Of a stretch of DNA of 64,000 nucleotides, positions 16,782 to 26,521 are shown one piece after another. The position numbers were made by a program, and so were the translations under genes. Under the pieces are notes generated by a model. That model did not search any database. It saw only the letters and a list, made by a program, of their open reading frames with translations, and was not told the origin of the DNA. Source of the stretch: Pseudomonadales bacterium (GTDB taxonomy: Bacteria > Pseudomonadota > Gammaproteobacteria > Pseudomonadales > Azotimanducaceae); assembly GCA_017642855.1 (NCBI GenBank), contig JAEPOO010000001.1, forward strand, positions 839,072 to 903,071, given 5' to 3'. The first letter of the stretch is position 1. Every line of letters starts with the position of its first letter.

Positions 16782-18139
16782 CTGAAATCTTCCGTGCGAT
16801 AAGTCATGACGCGCGTCTTATCTGACCAGCCTTCAGCCGACAAACCGGCCTTTCGGCGTAACTCACTGACAAATTGCTCCGGCGTTGATAGCTGCTCCCA
16901 TACCGATGGCAGATATGTCGCCTGCTTTCCGGCTTCCTGGATGATCAGCCCGTCGATGCCCGGGCGCAGTTTTTCCAGAAGATCCGCTCGTGCCTGGACA
17001 GCGAGTGGTTTGGGTTCTGAGAGCACAGAGATGTGTATGTCCACTCGCTGATACTCATCATGGGTCAGGCGTTCAAATCTGGGGTCGTTAAACGCGGCAG
17101 CCTGGGCATTGTTTGCAACGTCGACGATCAGTGGGCGATGCGCCTGGAGGGAACCGATGCAACCGCGAAGACGTCCATTGATATTCAACGTGACGAAGGT
17201 GGCACGCTGCAACTTCAATCGATCAGAGAAGCGATCGAGATTGATGTTGTAGTTGTTTTCGCCTTCGAGGGGATTTCTAACGGCCTCCCTTGCCACTTGC
17301 AGGAGTGTTTGTTGCTCTGCTCGCGACCAATGGTCGCCGGTATCCGCGTTTTCAGTGACTTCCCATGCGCCGTAACCAACCACTCGCTCCCGGGAGCCTG
17401 CCGTATCGCCCGAGTTTCTGACATCAATTTTGTTGAGGGAATAACCTCGTGCCTTGGCCAGATGTAGCAGACCGTTCACAGGTCTGCAGCCGCAGGCTTC
17501 TCTTCCATTTAGGGTCGCATCAAGCGCAATGATCTTTCTGTTGGTTTGCGCATCGATGGCCTGAGCTTTTTCGTAGGGCTCGAAATGGGAAAGGTCGCTG
17601 CTAATAACGATCAAGGTTTCATCATCGCCCCAGAGTCTATCGAGCAAGGCGGCAACGCTCTCTCGGCTCGCATCGCCGACGACCACCGGGATCAATGTAA
17701 ATCTGTCGATGACCTGTTGCAGGAAGGGTAGGTGGACCTCGAGGCTGTGTTCTGTTTCATGGGCCTCATCCATGATGGTGATCTCAGGCATATCACACAA
17801 CGCGGCGATTTCACGGGTATCAAGTGGAATGTTGCCCAGAGGTGTCCGAAAGTGCGTATGGCTCGGCATCGCCATGCCTCTGAAGGCAACCCGATGTGAA
17901 GGGCCGAAAAGAACGACACGGTTGATTCTGTCGCGGGCTTGGGCAACTCGTCGATAGATGCTGCCCGCAATCGGTCCAGAATAGATATAGCCCGCGTGGG
18001 GCGCGATGATGGCTTTTGGACGCTCAGCGGTGTCATGACCGTTTTGTCCTTCAAGATATGTGTCGATCAGGGCGCTAAGCGCAGCCGGGTCATTTGGGTA
18101 GAATGTACCAGCAACGGCGGGTTCTCGGACGGATGCCAT
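16778..18139 (-). CDS. AmmeMemoRadiSam system protein B fused to protein A (Memo + AMMECR1)
   Basis: A 453-residue two-domain fusion. Residues 1 to about 265 are a Memo-family domain (VREPAVAGTFYPND; PHAGYIYSGPIAGS; FGPSHRVAFRGMA; HSLEVHLPFLQ; SSDLSHFEPY). Residues about 285-453 are an AMMECR1 domain (RLRGCIGSLQAHRPL). The two domains together with a radical SAM enzyme define the AmmeMemoRadiSam system, whose chemistry is not established. I chose ATG 18139 because AGGTGAT lies 6 bases before it; a GTG lies 3 codons further up. The radical SAM member is divergent, about 39 bases away. Confidence 0.88.
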   Translation of the reverse strand: MASVREPAVAGTFYPNDPAALSALIDTYLEGQNGHDTAERPKAIIAPHAGYIYSGPIAGSIYRRVAQARDRINRVVLFGPSHRVAFRGMAMPSHTHFRTPLGNIPLDTREIAALCDMPEITIMDEAHETEHSLEVHLPFLQQVIDRFTLIPVVVGDASRESVAALLDRLWGDDETLIVISSDLSHFEPYEKAQAIDAQTNRKIIALDATLNGREACGCRPVNGLLHLAKARGYSLNKIDVRNSGDTAGSRERVVGYGAWEVTENADTGDHWSRAEQQTLLQVAREAVRNPLEGENNYNINLDRFSDRLKLQRATFVTLNINGRLRGCIGSLQAHRPLIVDVANNAQAAAFNDPRFERLTHDEYQRVDIHISVLSEPKPLAVQARADLLEKLRPGIDGLIIQEAGKQATYLPSVWEQLSTPEQFVSELRRKAGLSAEGWSDKTRVMTYRTEDFS

Positions 18140-18177
18140 AAGGATCACCTGAACTTGTCAGAGGCATTGTAAGTTCA

Positions 18178-19324
18178 ATGGCAGGGGAAACCAATTTCGT
18201 CAAAAAGTGACATCACAAGCTGGGACTGGACGAAAGCCGCTTCCGCAAAGAAGTCGGAGGCCGCGTCTGGTCGATACTGGCACAGTCTGGAAGACGGCCG
18301 TCTTCAGTGCGATATCTGTCCTCGCTATTGCAAGCTAAGAGACGGGCAGCAGGGATTGTGTTTCGTGCGCGCGAGACAGGGCGACGAAATTGTCCTGACC
18401 ACCTACGGTCGCTCCAGTGGATTCTGTATAGATCCCATTGAGAAAAAACCACTCAATCACTTTCTGCCGGGTACACCGATACTTTCTTTTGGCACAGCGG
18501 GTTGTAATCTCGCCTGCAAATTCTGTCAGAACTGGGACATGAGCAAATCCAGGGAGCAGGATCGACTGGCGGACGAGGCCTCCCCCGAGAGACTTGCGGA
18601 GGTTGCGCTGGAAGCTGGATGCCGGAGCATTGCGTTTACTTATAACGACCCCGTTATTTTCCTCGAGTATGCGGTGGATGTCGCAGAGGCAGCGCGAGAG
18701 CGGGGCATCCATTCAGTTGCGGTATCAGCAGGCTACATTTGTCCTGAGCCGAGACAAATGCTTTTTCGTCATATGGATGCGGCGAACATTGATTTAAAGG
18801 CATTCACTGAAAGTTTCTATCAGAAGATCTGTGGTGGTCATCTGGCTCCAGTGCTTGATACTTTGCTTTACCTGAAACACGAAACCAACGTCTGGTTTGA
18901 AATCACGACTCTGCTGATTCCAGGCGAAAATGATTCGCCAGGAGAGCTGGAGGCGATGACACGATGGGTGTCCGATAACCTGGGTCCTGACGTGCCATTA
19001 CATTTTTCTGCATTTCATCCGGATTATCGGATGCTTGATCACTCGAATACGCCAACTGAAACACTCACTATGGCCAGGGATATTGCGATTTCTACTGGCT
19101 TGCACTACGTTTATACAGGCAATGTGCATGATTCGGTGGGTGGTTCCACATACTGTCCGAATTGCAATGAGCGACTGATAGAAAGGGACTGGTACCAGCT
19201 CGGAGAGTGGCATCTGGACAGCCAATCCTCCTGCAGAAGTTGCGGCACATGGATTGCTGGTGTCTTCGAAGAACAACCTGGTCACTGGGGAAGGCAGCGG
19301 CAGGTTGTGAGAATAAAAAACTAA
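18178..19324 (+). CDS. AmmeMemoRadiSam radical SAM enzyme, apparent frameshift near its start
   Basis: This is the radical SAM member of the AmmeMemoRadiSam system. The cluster motif is CNLACKFC (C-x3-C-x2-C) near base 18505. A second Cys-rich segment (QCDICPRYCKLRDG, then GLCFVR) lies upstream, and a C-terminal zinc-finger-like CPNCN...CRSCG is present. The conserved reading frame stays open up to 18173 but has no ATG, GTG or TTG before TTG 18356, which would cut off the first Cys cluster. ATG 18178 starts a ten-codon frame that runs into TGA at 18208-18210 directly after an A5 run. Losing one A joins it perfectly to the conserved frame. So the gene is frameshifted, recoded by +1 shifting, misread in sequencing, or starts at a rare codon. 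Confidence 0.75.
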
Positions 19325-19335
19325 GGGGATCTGTG

Positions 19336-21633
19336 TTGTCGACAGGCATCTCATCATTGCAAGACATTACGGCGCAGATCAAAGCGCCCCGAAACATTGC
19401 TCTCGATTTTGAGACGATCGATAAAGGTATCGATAACTACCATTCGGACATTGAAATCTCCGTTTCCTTTGCCCTGCGAGTGAAAGAAGCCATCGAACAG
19501 AACTTCAAACGGCTGGTGGGCGGCAAAGCCCTCATGTCCGGGAATTCGGAAACCATCCATGAAGTTCGTGACGCATACACGGACATGATGAGAGTCACAT
19601 TTCATCGAACTAAAACTGACCTAACGCCGGCGCAGATCGATCTTCTCCAGTTCGGGGTTGTCAAATTCATTATCGATGAGGTTCGCGACATCATTGAAAA
19701 ATATGGTCAGCAGCTGGAAGAGACGGTCGGGCAACAGCAGTACTCAGGTTCTCGTTCTTTGATGGCGACTCAGGAGAAAGTCAGCTGGTTCCGGAAACAC
19801 AGCCACGAGTTTTACTACCGTCTGATGAAACTTTTTCTCAAGCAGCTTCAGCGAGAGGAAAACAATCACCTGAAAGGCTTGCGGGCCCAGATACTTCCGC
19901 AGTTTCCCGAAGCTTCGTTAGTTCTGTTCAATCCAATGCTCTACAGTCCTGGCCCCAGAGACCCACTCTTGCTGTTGGACTACTACGCGGTTTGGCCTGG
20001 GATGGGTGCTGAGTTCGTCGAGCTGAATGAAAAAGTTGAACAGGGAATTGCCAAGCACTTCCCGAAAGAACCCTTCATGAAACTCAAGGAACACGACAAG
20101 CTTGAAGCTTCACAGGCAGAGGTCTATGACGAGTTTGGCGGTTTGTTTGCGGCCCAACTCATGCTGGGTCCAGCAGAAGATCAGAAAGACAAACTCAGTG
20201 AATCTTTCTCCTGGATGGAACACCCGGGCAACGTCCGTTTGCTGTTTGACGAAAAGGTGCACCAAAAACACCTGGAGAACGGGGGCGGCGGTTTCTTTAG
20301 CAGTTCTGCGCTCAAAGGTGATCTGAAAAAGCTCCAAAAAGCCTGCCAGGAGCTGAAGAAGTCTCTCGGCGATAGAAAATCCCTGCGCAAGGCACTGGTG
20401 AGCTATGCGCTTAGAGAAAAACTTGGCCAGCAGGAACTCGATCTGATCGATGTGGAAGATGTTCTTGAGTTGGTGTCAGGGAATGACTCGCGAAAAGTCC
20501 ATGATGCTATTGACCTGGCCCACGAGGGCGCTGCAGCGCTCGCGACTAAGCTCGAAGCGTGCCGAAATGAGTTTGCTCAGCAGTTTCGCGAAAGTGAGGA
20601 CGAGCTGTTCCTTCGATTCCTGACTGACTTCTGCCGCTATCGGATGCATTTGAAGTATTACCGGTTAGCGCACAGAGTGTTCAACCGAATCACGGTGATC
20701 ACAGAGCCCGAGAAAATTCAGCTGGCGAAAGCCGGTGGCCATCTTTACCAGTTGCTTAGCAGTGATGAAGTCAAGGATATCGGTGTGGATGAAACACCTG
20801 AAGTCGTTCATCACGCCATACTCAAAGCAGACGTTCGAGGTTCTACGACGGTCACCTCGGAGTTGACCAAGCAGGGTCTTAATCCCGCTTCCTATTTCTC
20901 GCTTCGATTTTTCAATCCGATCACGGAACGCTTGAAAACCTATGGCGCCGTAAAAGTTTTTATCGAGGGGGATGCTGTCATCCTTGGCGTCTACGAGTAC
21001 CAAAATGCCCCGGATCAATGGTTCAGTGTTTCGCGTGCCTGTGGAATCGCAAAAGAAATACTGGATATCGTGACTTCAAAAAACGCGCATTCCAAGCAGA
21101 CAGGTCTGCCGCTTCTGGAGATTGGCATCGGTATTTGCTATCGGGATGACAAACCGCTGTTTTTGTTTGATGAAAACCGACCCATCATGATTTCCAGTGC
21201 CATTGGTGACGCGGATCGGATGTCATCCTGCTCTTGGCAGCTGCGCGAGCAGTATGATTCTGGAAACTTTAATGTCGGTGTGTTTCTCCTTGATGATGGT
21301 GACAGCCAGAAGGGCGAGAAAGGTCAACATCAGGTCCGTTATAACGTCAACGGCATTGTGATTGATGACGCGGCCTTCAAGAAGCTCCAGACGGAAGTCC
21401 ACTTCCGCAGACTGAAGGCCAAATCGGGTGGCGACGAAGAAGTTTTTTTCGTTGGCCAATACCCGGATGTGATGGGTAAACAGCGGGATCTGGTGGTTCG
21501 TGAAGGGCAGGTGGGTAGCTGGCAAGCTGGCTCAGCGCATGACAGCGACAATAATCAGCATTACTACGAGGTATTGCCGAATACCAAGTTCGCGAACCAG
21601 ATAGCTGGGCTGACACGTAAGAAAGGCGCATAA
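19336..21633 (+). CDS. Large protein with C-terminal class III nucleotidyl-cyclase-like domain
   Basis: About 765 residues. The first ~490 are unlike any domain I recognise and are rich in charged helices (for example around LKKLQKACQELKKSLG). About 505-680 resemble a class III adenylate/guanylate cyclase domain: LKADVRGSTTVT (first metal Asp) and FIEGDAVILGV (second metal Asp). The later segment SSAIGDADRMSS aligns with the IGDxVNxAxRL region but lacks the expected Asn, so activity is doubtful. No membrane span is evident. The start is uncertain: TTG 19336 with AGGGGA 6 bases before is best, GTG 19333 is next, while the frame is open to 19207. It begins about 11 bases after the radical SAM gene, so coexpression is likely. 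Confidence 0.65.
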   Translation: MSTGISSLQDITAQIKAPRNIALDFETIDKGIDNYHSDIEISVSFALRVKEAIEQNFKRLVGGKALMSGNSETIHEVRDAYTDMMRVTFHRTKTDLTPAQIDLLQFGVVKFIIDEVRDIIEKYGQQLEETVGQQQYSGSRSLMATQEKVSWFRKHSHEFYYRLMKLFLKQLQREENNHLKGLRAQILPQFPEASLVLFNPMLYSPGPRDPLLLLDYYAVWPGMGAEFVELNEKVEQGIAKHFPKEPFMKLKEHDKLEASQAEVYDEFGGLFAAQLMLGPAEDQKDKLSESFSWMEHPGNVRLLFDEKVHQKHLENGGGGFFSSSALKGDLKKLQKACQELKKSLGDRKSLRKALVSYALREKLGQQELDLIDVEDVLELVSGNDSRKVHDAIDLAHEGAAALATKLEACRNEFAQQFRESEDELFLRFLTDFCRYRMHLKYYRLAHRVFNRITVITEPEKIQLAKAGGHLYQLLSSDEVKDIGVDETPEVVHHAILKADVRGSTTVTSELTKQGLNPASYFSLRFFNPITERLKTYGAVKVFIEGDAVILGVYEYQNAPDQWFSVSRACGIAKEILDIVTSKNAHSKQTGLPLLEIGIGICYRDDKPLFLFDENRPIMISSAIGDADRMSSCSWQLREQYDSGNFNVGVFLLDDGDSQKGEKGQHQVRYNVNGIVIDDAAFKKLQTEVHFRRLKAKSGGDEEVFFVGQYPDVMGKQRDLVVREGQVGSWQAGSAHDSDNNQHYYEVLPNTKFANQIAGLTRKKGA

Positions 21634-21653
21634 GTCCCTATTTTTTCGGTGTT

Positions 21654-21666
21654 TTAGGAATCCTAA
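21654..21666. promoter_or_regulatory. Palindrome upstream of leuC, operator candidate
   Basis: TTAGGA-A-TCCTAA is a perfect 6+1+6 palindrome about 90 bases before the leuC start and 20 bases after the preceding stop. An extended -10 element (TGC-TAGAAT, 21702-21710) follows. No protein can be named as binder. Confidence 0.35.
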
Positions 21667-21701
21667 GCATTCCAAATTGCCATAATGCACTTGCAGTTTC
21701 A

Positions 21702-21710
21702 TGCTAGAAT
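21702..21710 (+). promoter_or_regulatory. Extended -10 promoter element for leuC operon
   Basis: TG-N-TAGAAT fits an extended -10 sequence, which can work without a good -35 box; none is seen at 16-18 bp spacing. It lies about 43 bases before the leuC start and would give a 5' leader of about 35 bases. Confidence 0.4.
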
Positions 21711-21752
21711 TGCGGCCCTTTTTTCAGCACAAACCCTATTTCGGAGCAAATC

Positions 21753-23174
21753 GTGGGAAAAAACCTTTTCCAGAAAGTCTGGGATGACCATGTCGTGCGG
21801 CAATTGGACAGCGGGCAATACCAGGTATTTATGGCGCTTCACCTCATTCATGAGGTCACCAGTCCCCAGGCATTCGGCATGTTGAAAGACAAAGGCCTGA
21901 GTGTCGCTTTTCCTGGCAGAACCTTTGCCACGGTGGACCACATTATCCCCACAGATAATCAGTCTCGACCGCTGAAGGACGATATGGCGGAAAAAATGCT
22001 CCAGGTGCTGAGCGATGCCACAGCAGAACACGGTATTGAGTTCTTTGCACCGGAATCCGGATCCCAGGGTATTGTCCACGTTGTCGGTCCCGAAAAAGGT
22101 CTGACCCAACCTGGCATGACCATCTGCTGCGGTGACAGTCATACGGCGACCCATGGTGCCTTCGGATGTATTGCTTTGGGTATTGGCACCAGTCAGGTCC
22201 GTGACGTGCTGGCCAGCCAGACGCTGGCAATGGATCCGCTCAAAGTGCGTCGCATTCGTGTTGAAGGTGAGTTGGGAATGGGCGTGACGGCGAAAGACGT
22301 CATTTTGCACATCATTCGAATCCTTGGCGTTAACGGCGGCGTTGGTTATGCCTATGAATATGCAGGCTCGGTCATTGATGCCATGAGCATGGAAGAGCGG
22401 ATGACGGTCTGTAACATGAGTATTGAGGGAGGAGCTCGTTGCGGTTACATCAATCCCGACGAAACGACGTTTGAATTCCTGAAGGGGCGTGATCGCGTAC
22501 CTCAGGGTGCTGATTTTGATGCAGCCTGCGAGAAGTGGCGTGCCTATGCCAGTGATGCAGATGCGGAATACGACGACGAAGTCGTCATCGACGCAAAAGA
22601 CATCAAGCCGACGGTGACTTGGGGCGTAACGCCGGCCCAAGCGATTTCCATTGAAGAAATTGTCCCGTCTCCCGAGAAGGCTGAAGGTCTCGATAAAAAC
22701 CTGATTACAGATGCGTTGGACTATATGAAGCTCCAGGCAGATGCGCCGATCAAAGGAACCAAGATTGACGTCGCATTTATCGGCAGTTGCACTAACGGCC
22801 GGCTGAGTGATTTTCAGGCTGTGGCCAAAGTGATTGCTGGCAGAACTGTTGCAGACAACGTTCGTGCGATTGCGGTCCCTGGTTCTGAGCAGGTCGACAG
22901 GGACGCGAGAGCTGAAGGTCTGGACAAAGTTTTTGAGGCGGCGGGATTCGAATGGCGAAAACCTGGGTGTTCCATGTGCCTTGCGATGAACCCGGATAAG
23001 CTCGTCGGTGACGAGGTGTGTGCATCGAGTTCCAACCGGAACTTTATCGGCAGACAGGGTTCGCCCACTGGAAGGACTATTCTCATGAGCCCGATTATGG
23101 TGGCAGCATCAGCGATTGAAGGCAGTGTTGCTGATGCTCGAGAAGTCTTTGGTCTGCAGGAGGATGCAGCATGA
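21753..23174 (+). CDS. leuC: 3-isopropylmalate dehydratase large subunit
   Basis: A 473-residue aconitase-family enzyme isomerising 2- to 3-isopropylmalate, and in citramalate pathways citramalate to 3-methylmalate. Cluster-ligand regions are visible: FIGSCTNGR near residue 345 and [10 protein letters not shown] near 408. The [12 protein letters not shown] and [14 protein letters not shown] motifs confirm LeuC. leuD starts inside its last codons (4-base overlap), and cimA follows, so the operon supplies leucine and isoleucine precursors. A palindrome and extended -10 lie upstream. Confidence 0.96.
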   Translation: MGKNLFQKVWDDHVVRQLDSGQYQVFMALHLIHEVTSPQAFGMLKDKGLSVAFPGRTFATVDHIIPTDNQSRPLKDDMAEKMLQVLSDATAEHGIEFFAPESGSQGIVHVVGPEKGLTQPGMTICCGDSHTATHGAFGCIALGIGTSQVRDVLASQTLAMDPLKVRRIRVEGELGMGVTAKDVILHIIRILGVNGGVGYAYEYAGSVIDAMSMEERMTVCNMSIEGGARCGYINPDETTFEFLKGRDRVPQGADFDAACEKWRAYASDADAEYDDEVVIDAKDIKPTVTWGVTPAQAISIEEIVPSPEKAEGLDKNLITDALDYMKLQADAPIKGTKIDVAFIGSCTNGRLSDFQAVAKVIAGRTVADNVRAIAVPGSEQVDRDARAEGLDKVFEAAGFEWRKPGCSMCLAMNPDKLVGDEVCASSSNRNFIGRQGSPTGRTILMSPIMVAASAIEGSVADAREVFGLQEDAA

Positions 23175-23758
23175 GTATTGCCAAGGTGGCAGGCCGCGGC
23201 GTTTATGTGCCGGGCAACGATATCGACACGGATCGCATCATTCCCGCACGTTTCCTGAAGTGTGTCACCTTTGATGAGCTGGGACCGTCATTGTTTTTTG
23301 ATGAGCGTTTCGATGGCGATGGAAACTCGAAAGGACATCCGCTGGACGAAGATAAGTATGCGGGCGCGGAGATTCTGATCTCTGACGACAACTTCGGTTG
23401 TGGTTCCAGTCGGGAACACGCGCCCCAGGCGATTCAAAAGTTTGGTCTGAAAGCGGTTATTGCGGGTTCTTTTGCCGAGATCTTTCATGGCAACTGCACA
23501 ACCCTCGGCATTCCTTGTGTTGTGATGGATGAGCAGAGTCGTTCCAAGCTGGCAGAACAGGTACAAAGCAATCCAAATGAAGCGTTGATTTTGGATCTGG
23601 AAGGCGAGCAAATCATTTTTGCTAACGAAATTTATCCGATGTCCATGAAAGCTTCTGCCCGCGAAGCGTTTCTGGCAGCAACCTACGACCCGCTGGACAA
23701 TCTGCTGAGTGCGCGGGATCAGATTCAGGATACCGCGCAGAAACTGGGGTACGCCTGA
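23171..23758 (+). CDS. leuD: 3-isopropylmalate dehydratase small subunit
   Basis: The 195-residue swivelling domain partner of LeuC. Seen: [37 protein letters not shown] and [17 protein letters not shown], all standard for LeuD. Its length matches the family. It overlaps leuC by 4 bases (ATGA) and is 11 bases before cimA. The 3-isopropylmalate dehydrogenase gene leuB is not in this cluster, so it must be elsewhere. Confidence 0.96.
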   Translation: MSIAKVAGRGVYVPGNDIDTDRIIPARFLKCVTFDELGPSLFFDERFDGDGNSKGHPLDEDKYAGAEILISDDNFGCGSSREHAPQAIQKFGLKAVIAGSFAEIFHGNCTTLGIPCVVMDEQSRSKLAEQVQSNPNEALILDLEGEQIIFANEIYPMSMKASAREAFLAATYDPLDNLLSARDQIQDTAQKLGYA

Positions 23759-23769
23759 GGAGCCCGGCC

Positions 23770-25419
23770 ATGGCCAGGAAAAAGATAGAAATCTACGACA
23801 CAACGTTGCGTGACGGTAATCAGGGGGAGGGTGTGAACCTGTCCCTGGCGGACAAGCTCGACATTACAAAAGAGCTGGATGCGGTGGGTGTGGATTTCGT
23901 TGAAGGTGGCTGGCCTGGCTCAAATCCGAAAGATGACGAGTACTTTTCGAAGGTCCGTGACCTTGAGCTGCAGCATCTGCGGGTGGTGGCCTTTGGTTCA
24001 ACTCATCGATCTGACGCGGCGCCCTCTGAAGACTTTTTTCTGCAGAAGCTGATTGCGGCTAAGGCGGATGTGACCTGTATTTTTGGTAAAACCTGGGACC
24101 TGCACGTTGAGCAGGCGCTCAGAGTCGCACCGGATCGTAACCTGGAGATGATCCAGAATTCCGTCGCACACTTGAAAGAACAAACTGGAAACCCGGTGTT
24201 CTATGACGCGGAGCACTTCTTTGATGGATTCAAAAGTGATCCAGGATACGCCATCGCATCGATTCAGGCTGCAGTGGATGGCGGTGCAGAGCGAGTTATC
24301 CTTTGTGACACCAACGGTGGTGTGATGCCGCATGAACTCGGGCACGCGATTCGCGAGCTGCGCAAAGAAATCCCTGCGATTAAATTGGGTATCCACGTGC
24401 ACAATGACGGTGGTTTGGCAGTTGCCAACACGCTTCGCGCGATTGAAGAAGGCGTTGTCCAGGTCCATGGCACTATTAACGGTATCGGTGAGCGATGTGG
24501 CAACGTTGATCTGACATCTATCCTTGGCAATCTGGAACTGAAGATGGGTTACGAGTGTCTGCCGGAAGGTCGTCTTAAGGGACTCACCAATTTGTCTCGG
24601 AAAGTCTGGGAGTACCTGGGCATACAAGGACCGACTGGGCAGCCTTTTGTAGGGCCCAGTGCTTTTGCACATAAAGGCGGCGTTCACGTCAGCGCGGTCC
24701 AGCGTAATCCTGAAACCTATGAGCACATAGATCCGGAGCTGGTAGGTAACTCTCGAAAAATTCTGATCAGCGAACTGGCAGGTGGCTCAAACCTCAAAGC
24801 CAAGCTGTCTAACCGTTATCCGGAGCTCGAAGACAACAGTGCGGTAAAAGCAATCCTGAATGAAGTTCAGGACAAAGAGCATGCGGGATATTCTTTTGAG
24901 AATGCCGACGGTAGCTTTGATTTGGTGGTTCGAAAGCACATCGGAAAATATCGACCGGCTTTTGATCCGATTTACTATCGAATTTACTCCCCGAGTAATG
25001 AAGAACATTCAGACTCGGACGGTTTGATTGAGGCCAGCGTGAAAATTGGCATTGATGACCATGTCGAACTTTGCGCGGCGGAGGGCAATGGTCCCGTAGA
25101 TGCTTTGAATCGCGCTATGCAGAAAACCCTGCAGGAGAAATATCCTGTGGTTAAAGATCTGCACCTCACAGACTTCAGTGTAAAAGTCGTGAACAGCACA
25201 GAAGAGACTGCCGCAAAGGTTCGTGTCTATCTCGAACACAGTTTCCAGGGAGAAATCTTCGGCACGATTGGCGTCAACGTCGACATCATTAAGGCAAGCT
25301 GGAACGCGCTGATTGAAGCCTATCAGTACGCGTTGATGCAGCATGGCGACTTCGTTTCTGAGCTTGATTCGCAAGAGTCAGGTGGCGAAGCGACGAAATC
25401 GCAATCCTCTTCAAGCTAG
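23770..25419 (+). CDS. cimA: (R)-citramalate synthase
   Basis: A 549-residue member of the isopropylmalate/homocitrate/citramalate synthase family. It condenses pyruvate and acetyl-CoA to citramalate, the first step of threonine-independent isoleucine synthesis. Seen: YDTTLRDGNQGEGVNLSLADK (metal and substrate site), LGIHVHNDGGLAVANTL (metal His-x-His) and GTINGIGERCGNVDL. About 390-520 form the C-terminal LeuA-type regulatory domain. The DGNQGEG form and length point to CimA rather than LeuA. Placement after leuCD, whose enzyme also serves this pathway, supports it. The last residues (about 18) are a low-complexity tail rich in Ser and Gln. Confidence 0.87.
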   Translation: MARKKIEIYDTTLRDGNQGEGVNLSLADKLDITKELDAVGVDFVEGGWPGSNPKDDEYFSKVRDLELQHLRVVAFGSTHRSDAAPSEDFFLQKLIAAKADVTCIFGKTWDLHVEQALRVAPDRNLEMIQNSVAHLKEQTGNPVFYDAEHFFDGFKSDPGYAIASIQAAVDGGAERVILCDTNGGVMPHELGHAIRELRKEIPAIKLGIHVHNDGGLAVANTLRAIEEGVVQVHGTINGIGERCGNVDLTSILGNLELKMGYECLPEGRLKGLTNLSRKVWEYLGIQGPTGQPFVGPSAFAHKGGVHVSAVQRNPETYEHIDPELVGNSRKILISELAGGSNLKAKLSNRYPELEDNSAVKAILNEVQDKEHAGYSFENADGSFDLVVRKHIGKYRPAFDPIYYRIYSPSNEEHSDSDGLIEASVKIGIDDHVELCAAEGNGPVDALNRAMQKTLQEKYPVVKDLHLTDFSVKVVNSTEETAAKVRVYLEHSFQGEIFGTIGVNVDIIKASWNALIEAYQYALMQHGDFVSELDSQESGGEATKSQSSSS

Positions 25420-25429
25420 GAAATCGCCC

Positions 25430-26452
25430 ATGACCTGGGAGCGTCGCTGGCATCCGCTGCGCGAAGAATGGGTCACCATCACGAGCCATCGAAACACGAG
25501 GCCCTGGTCCGGGTCCGATGAAATTGAGGCCGCTGTTAGCGGCGAAAGCTTTGATTCCGGCTGTTATCTTTGCCCGGGAAATTCGCGGATATCCGGTGAA
25601 CAAAATCCCGACTATGAGGGCATCTATGTCTTCGACAATGATCATCCATCATTCGGGTTACCAGCAGCGGATGTTCAACCACCGGCCGACGACTTTTTTA
25701 AGGTAGCAACTGCTGGTGGCATCTGCAGAGTGATCTGCTACTCGCCCCAGCACAATGGTTCGCTGGCTCGGATGAGTGTCGCTGAGACGCGAGCCCTGAT
25801 AGACACCTGGGCGGATGAAACAGAATCCCTCGTCGCGAACCCCGAAGTTGCCTCCGTGCTGATCTTTGAGAATAAGGGTGAAGTGGTTGGCGTTTCTAAC
25901 AACCACCCTCATGGGCAGATTTACGCGCCGGGTTTTGTGCTTGATGGTATTCGACGTGAAGCGGAAATTTTTGAGCGATCTGAAAGGCCTCTGATGAGTC
26001 AGTTGATTGCTGCTGAAGAAGCTGATGGTAGGAGAGTTGTCACCAGCAATGATCGTGCCGTGGCTTTTGTTCCTTACTTTGCGCGGTTCCCCTATGAAGC
26101 CTATGTCGTTCCACGGCAGCAGCGCCAATTCGTTTATGAATTGGATGATCAAGCGCGAACTGAGTTGGCGGTGGTGCTGAATGAGCTGCTGGTCCGCTAT
26201 GACAATTTGTGGCGGCGGGACTTTCCTTACATGATGCTGCTACATCAATCTCCATGTGACTCCGCTGAAAAGTATCCGGCTTACCACATGCACATCCAGA
26301 TTCACCCGCCCATGCGCCAACCGGGGCTTCAGAAATATTTGGCCAGCGTAGAAACCGGTGTAGGTCATTTCCTGAACGATGGATGTCCGGAAGACAAGGC
26401 TGAAGAACTTCGTTCGGTGTCACCCATTCACTACGCGAATATCTTGGGCTAG
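25430..26452 (+). CDS. galT: Galactose-1-phosphate uridylyltransferase
   Basis: A 340-residue GalT-type HIT-superfamily transferase exchanging UMP between UDP-glucose and galactose-1-phosphate. The active-site motif is HPHGQIYAPG; the zinc-site pair is CYLCPGN near residue 45. A further H-x-H (YHMHIQIHPP) lies near residue 285. ATG 25430 is chosen: AGGA overlapping the cimA stop lies 9 bases upstream and MTWERRWHPL is a family-like start. The frame runs on to 25343 inside cimA but that part is not protein-like. It sits in the leu/cim operon without galK or galE, which is odd. Confidence 0.88.
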   Translation: MTWERRWHPLREEWVTITSHRNTRPWSGSDEIEAAVSGESFDSGCYLCPGNSRISGEQNPDYEGIYVFDNDHPSFGLPAADVQPPADDFFKVATAGGICRVICYSPQHNGSLARMSVAETRALIDTWADETESLVANPEVASVLIFENKGEVVGVSNNHPHGQIYAPGFVLDGIRREAEIFERSERPLMSQLIAAEEADGRRVVTSNDRAVAFVPYFARFPYEAYVVPRQQRQFVYELDDQARTELAVVLNELLVRYDNLWRRDFPYMMLLHQSPCDSAEKYPAYHMHIQIHPPMRQPGLQKYLASVETGVGHFLNDGCPEDKAEELRSVSPIHYANILG

Positions 26453-26521
26453 CGAACTCCTGCGGTAAACCGTGATATCTTCCTGACACCTTTGCTATCA
26501 ACGTTAAGAGGGACTTAAGTC

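Noticed and set aside
21699-22640. Long antisense open frame (313 codons) opposite leuC
   Set aside because: It mirrors a strongly conserved gene; its composition (many His, Arg, Cys) is that of a shadow frame and there is no ribosome site.
23998-24726. 242-codon antisense frame within cimA
   Set aside because: Shadow of a well-supported gene.
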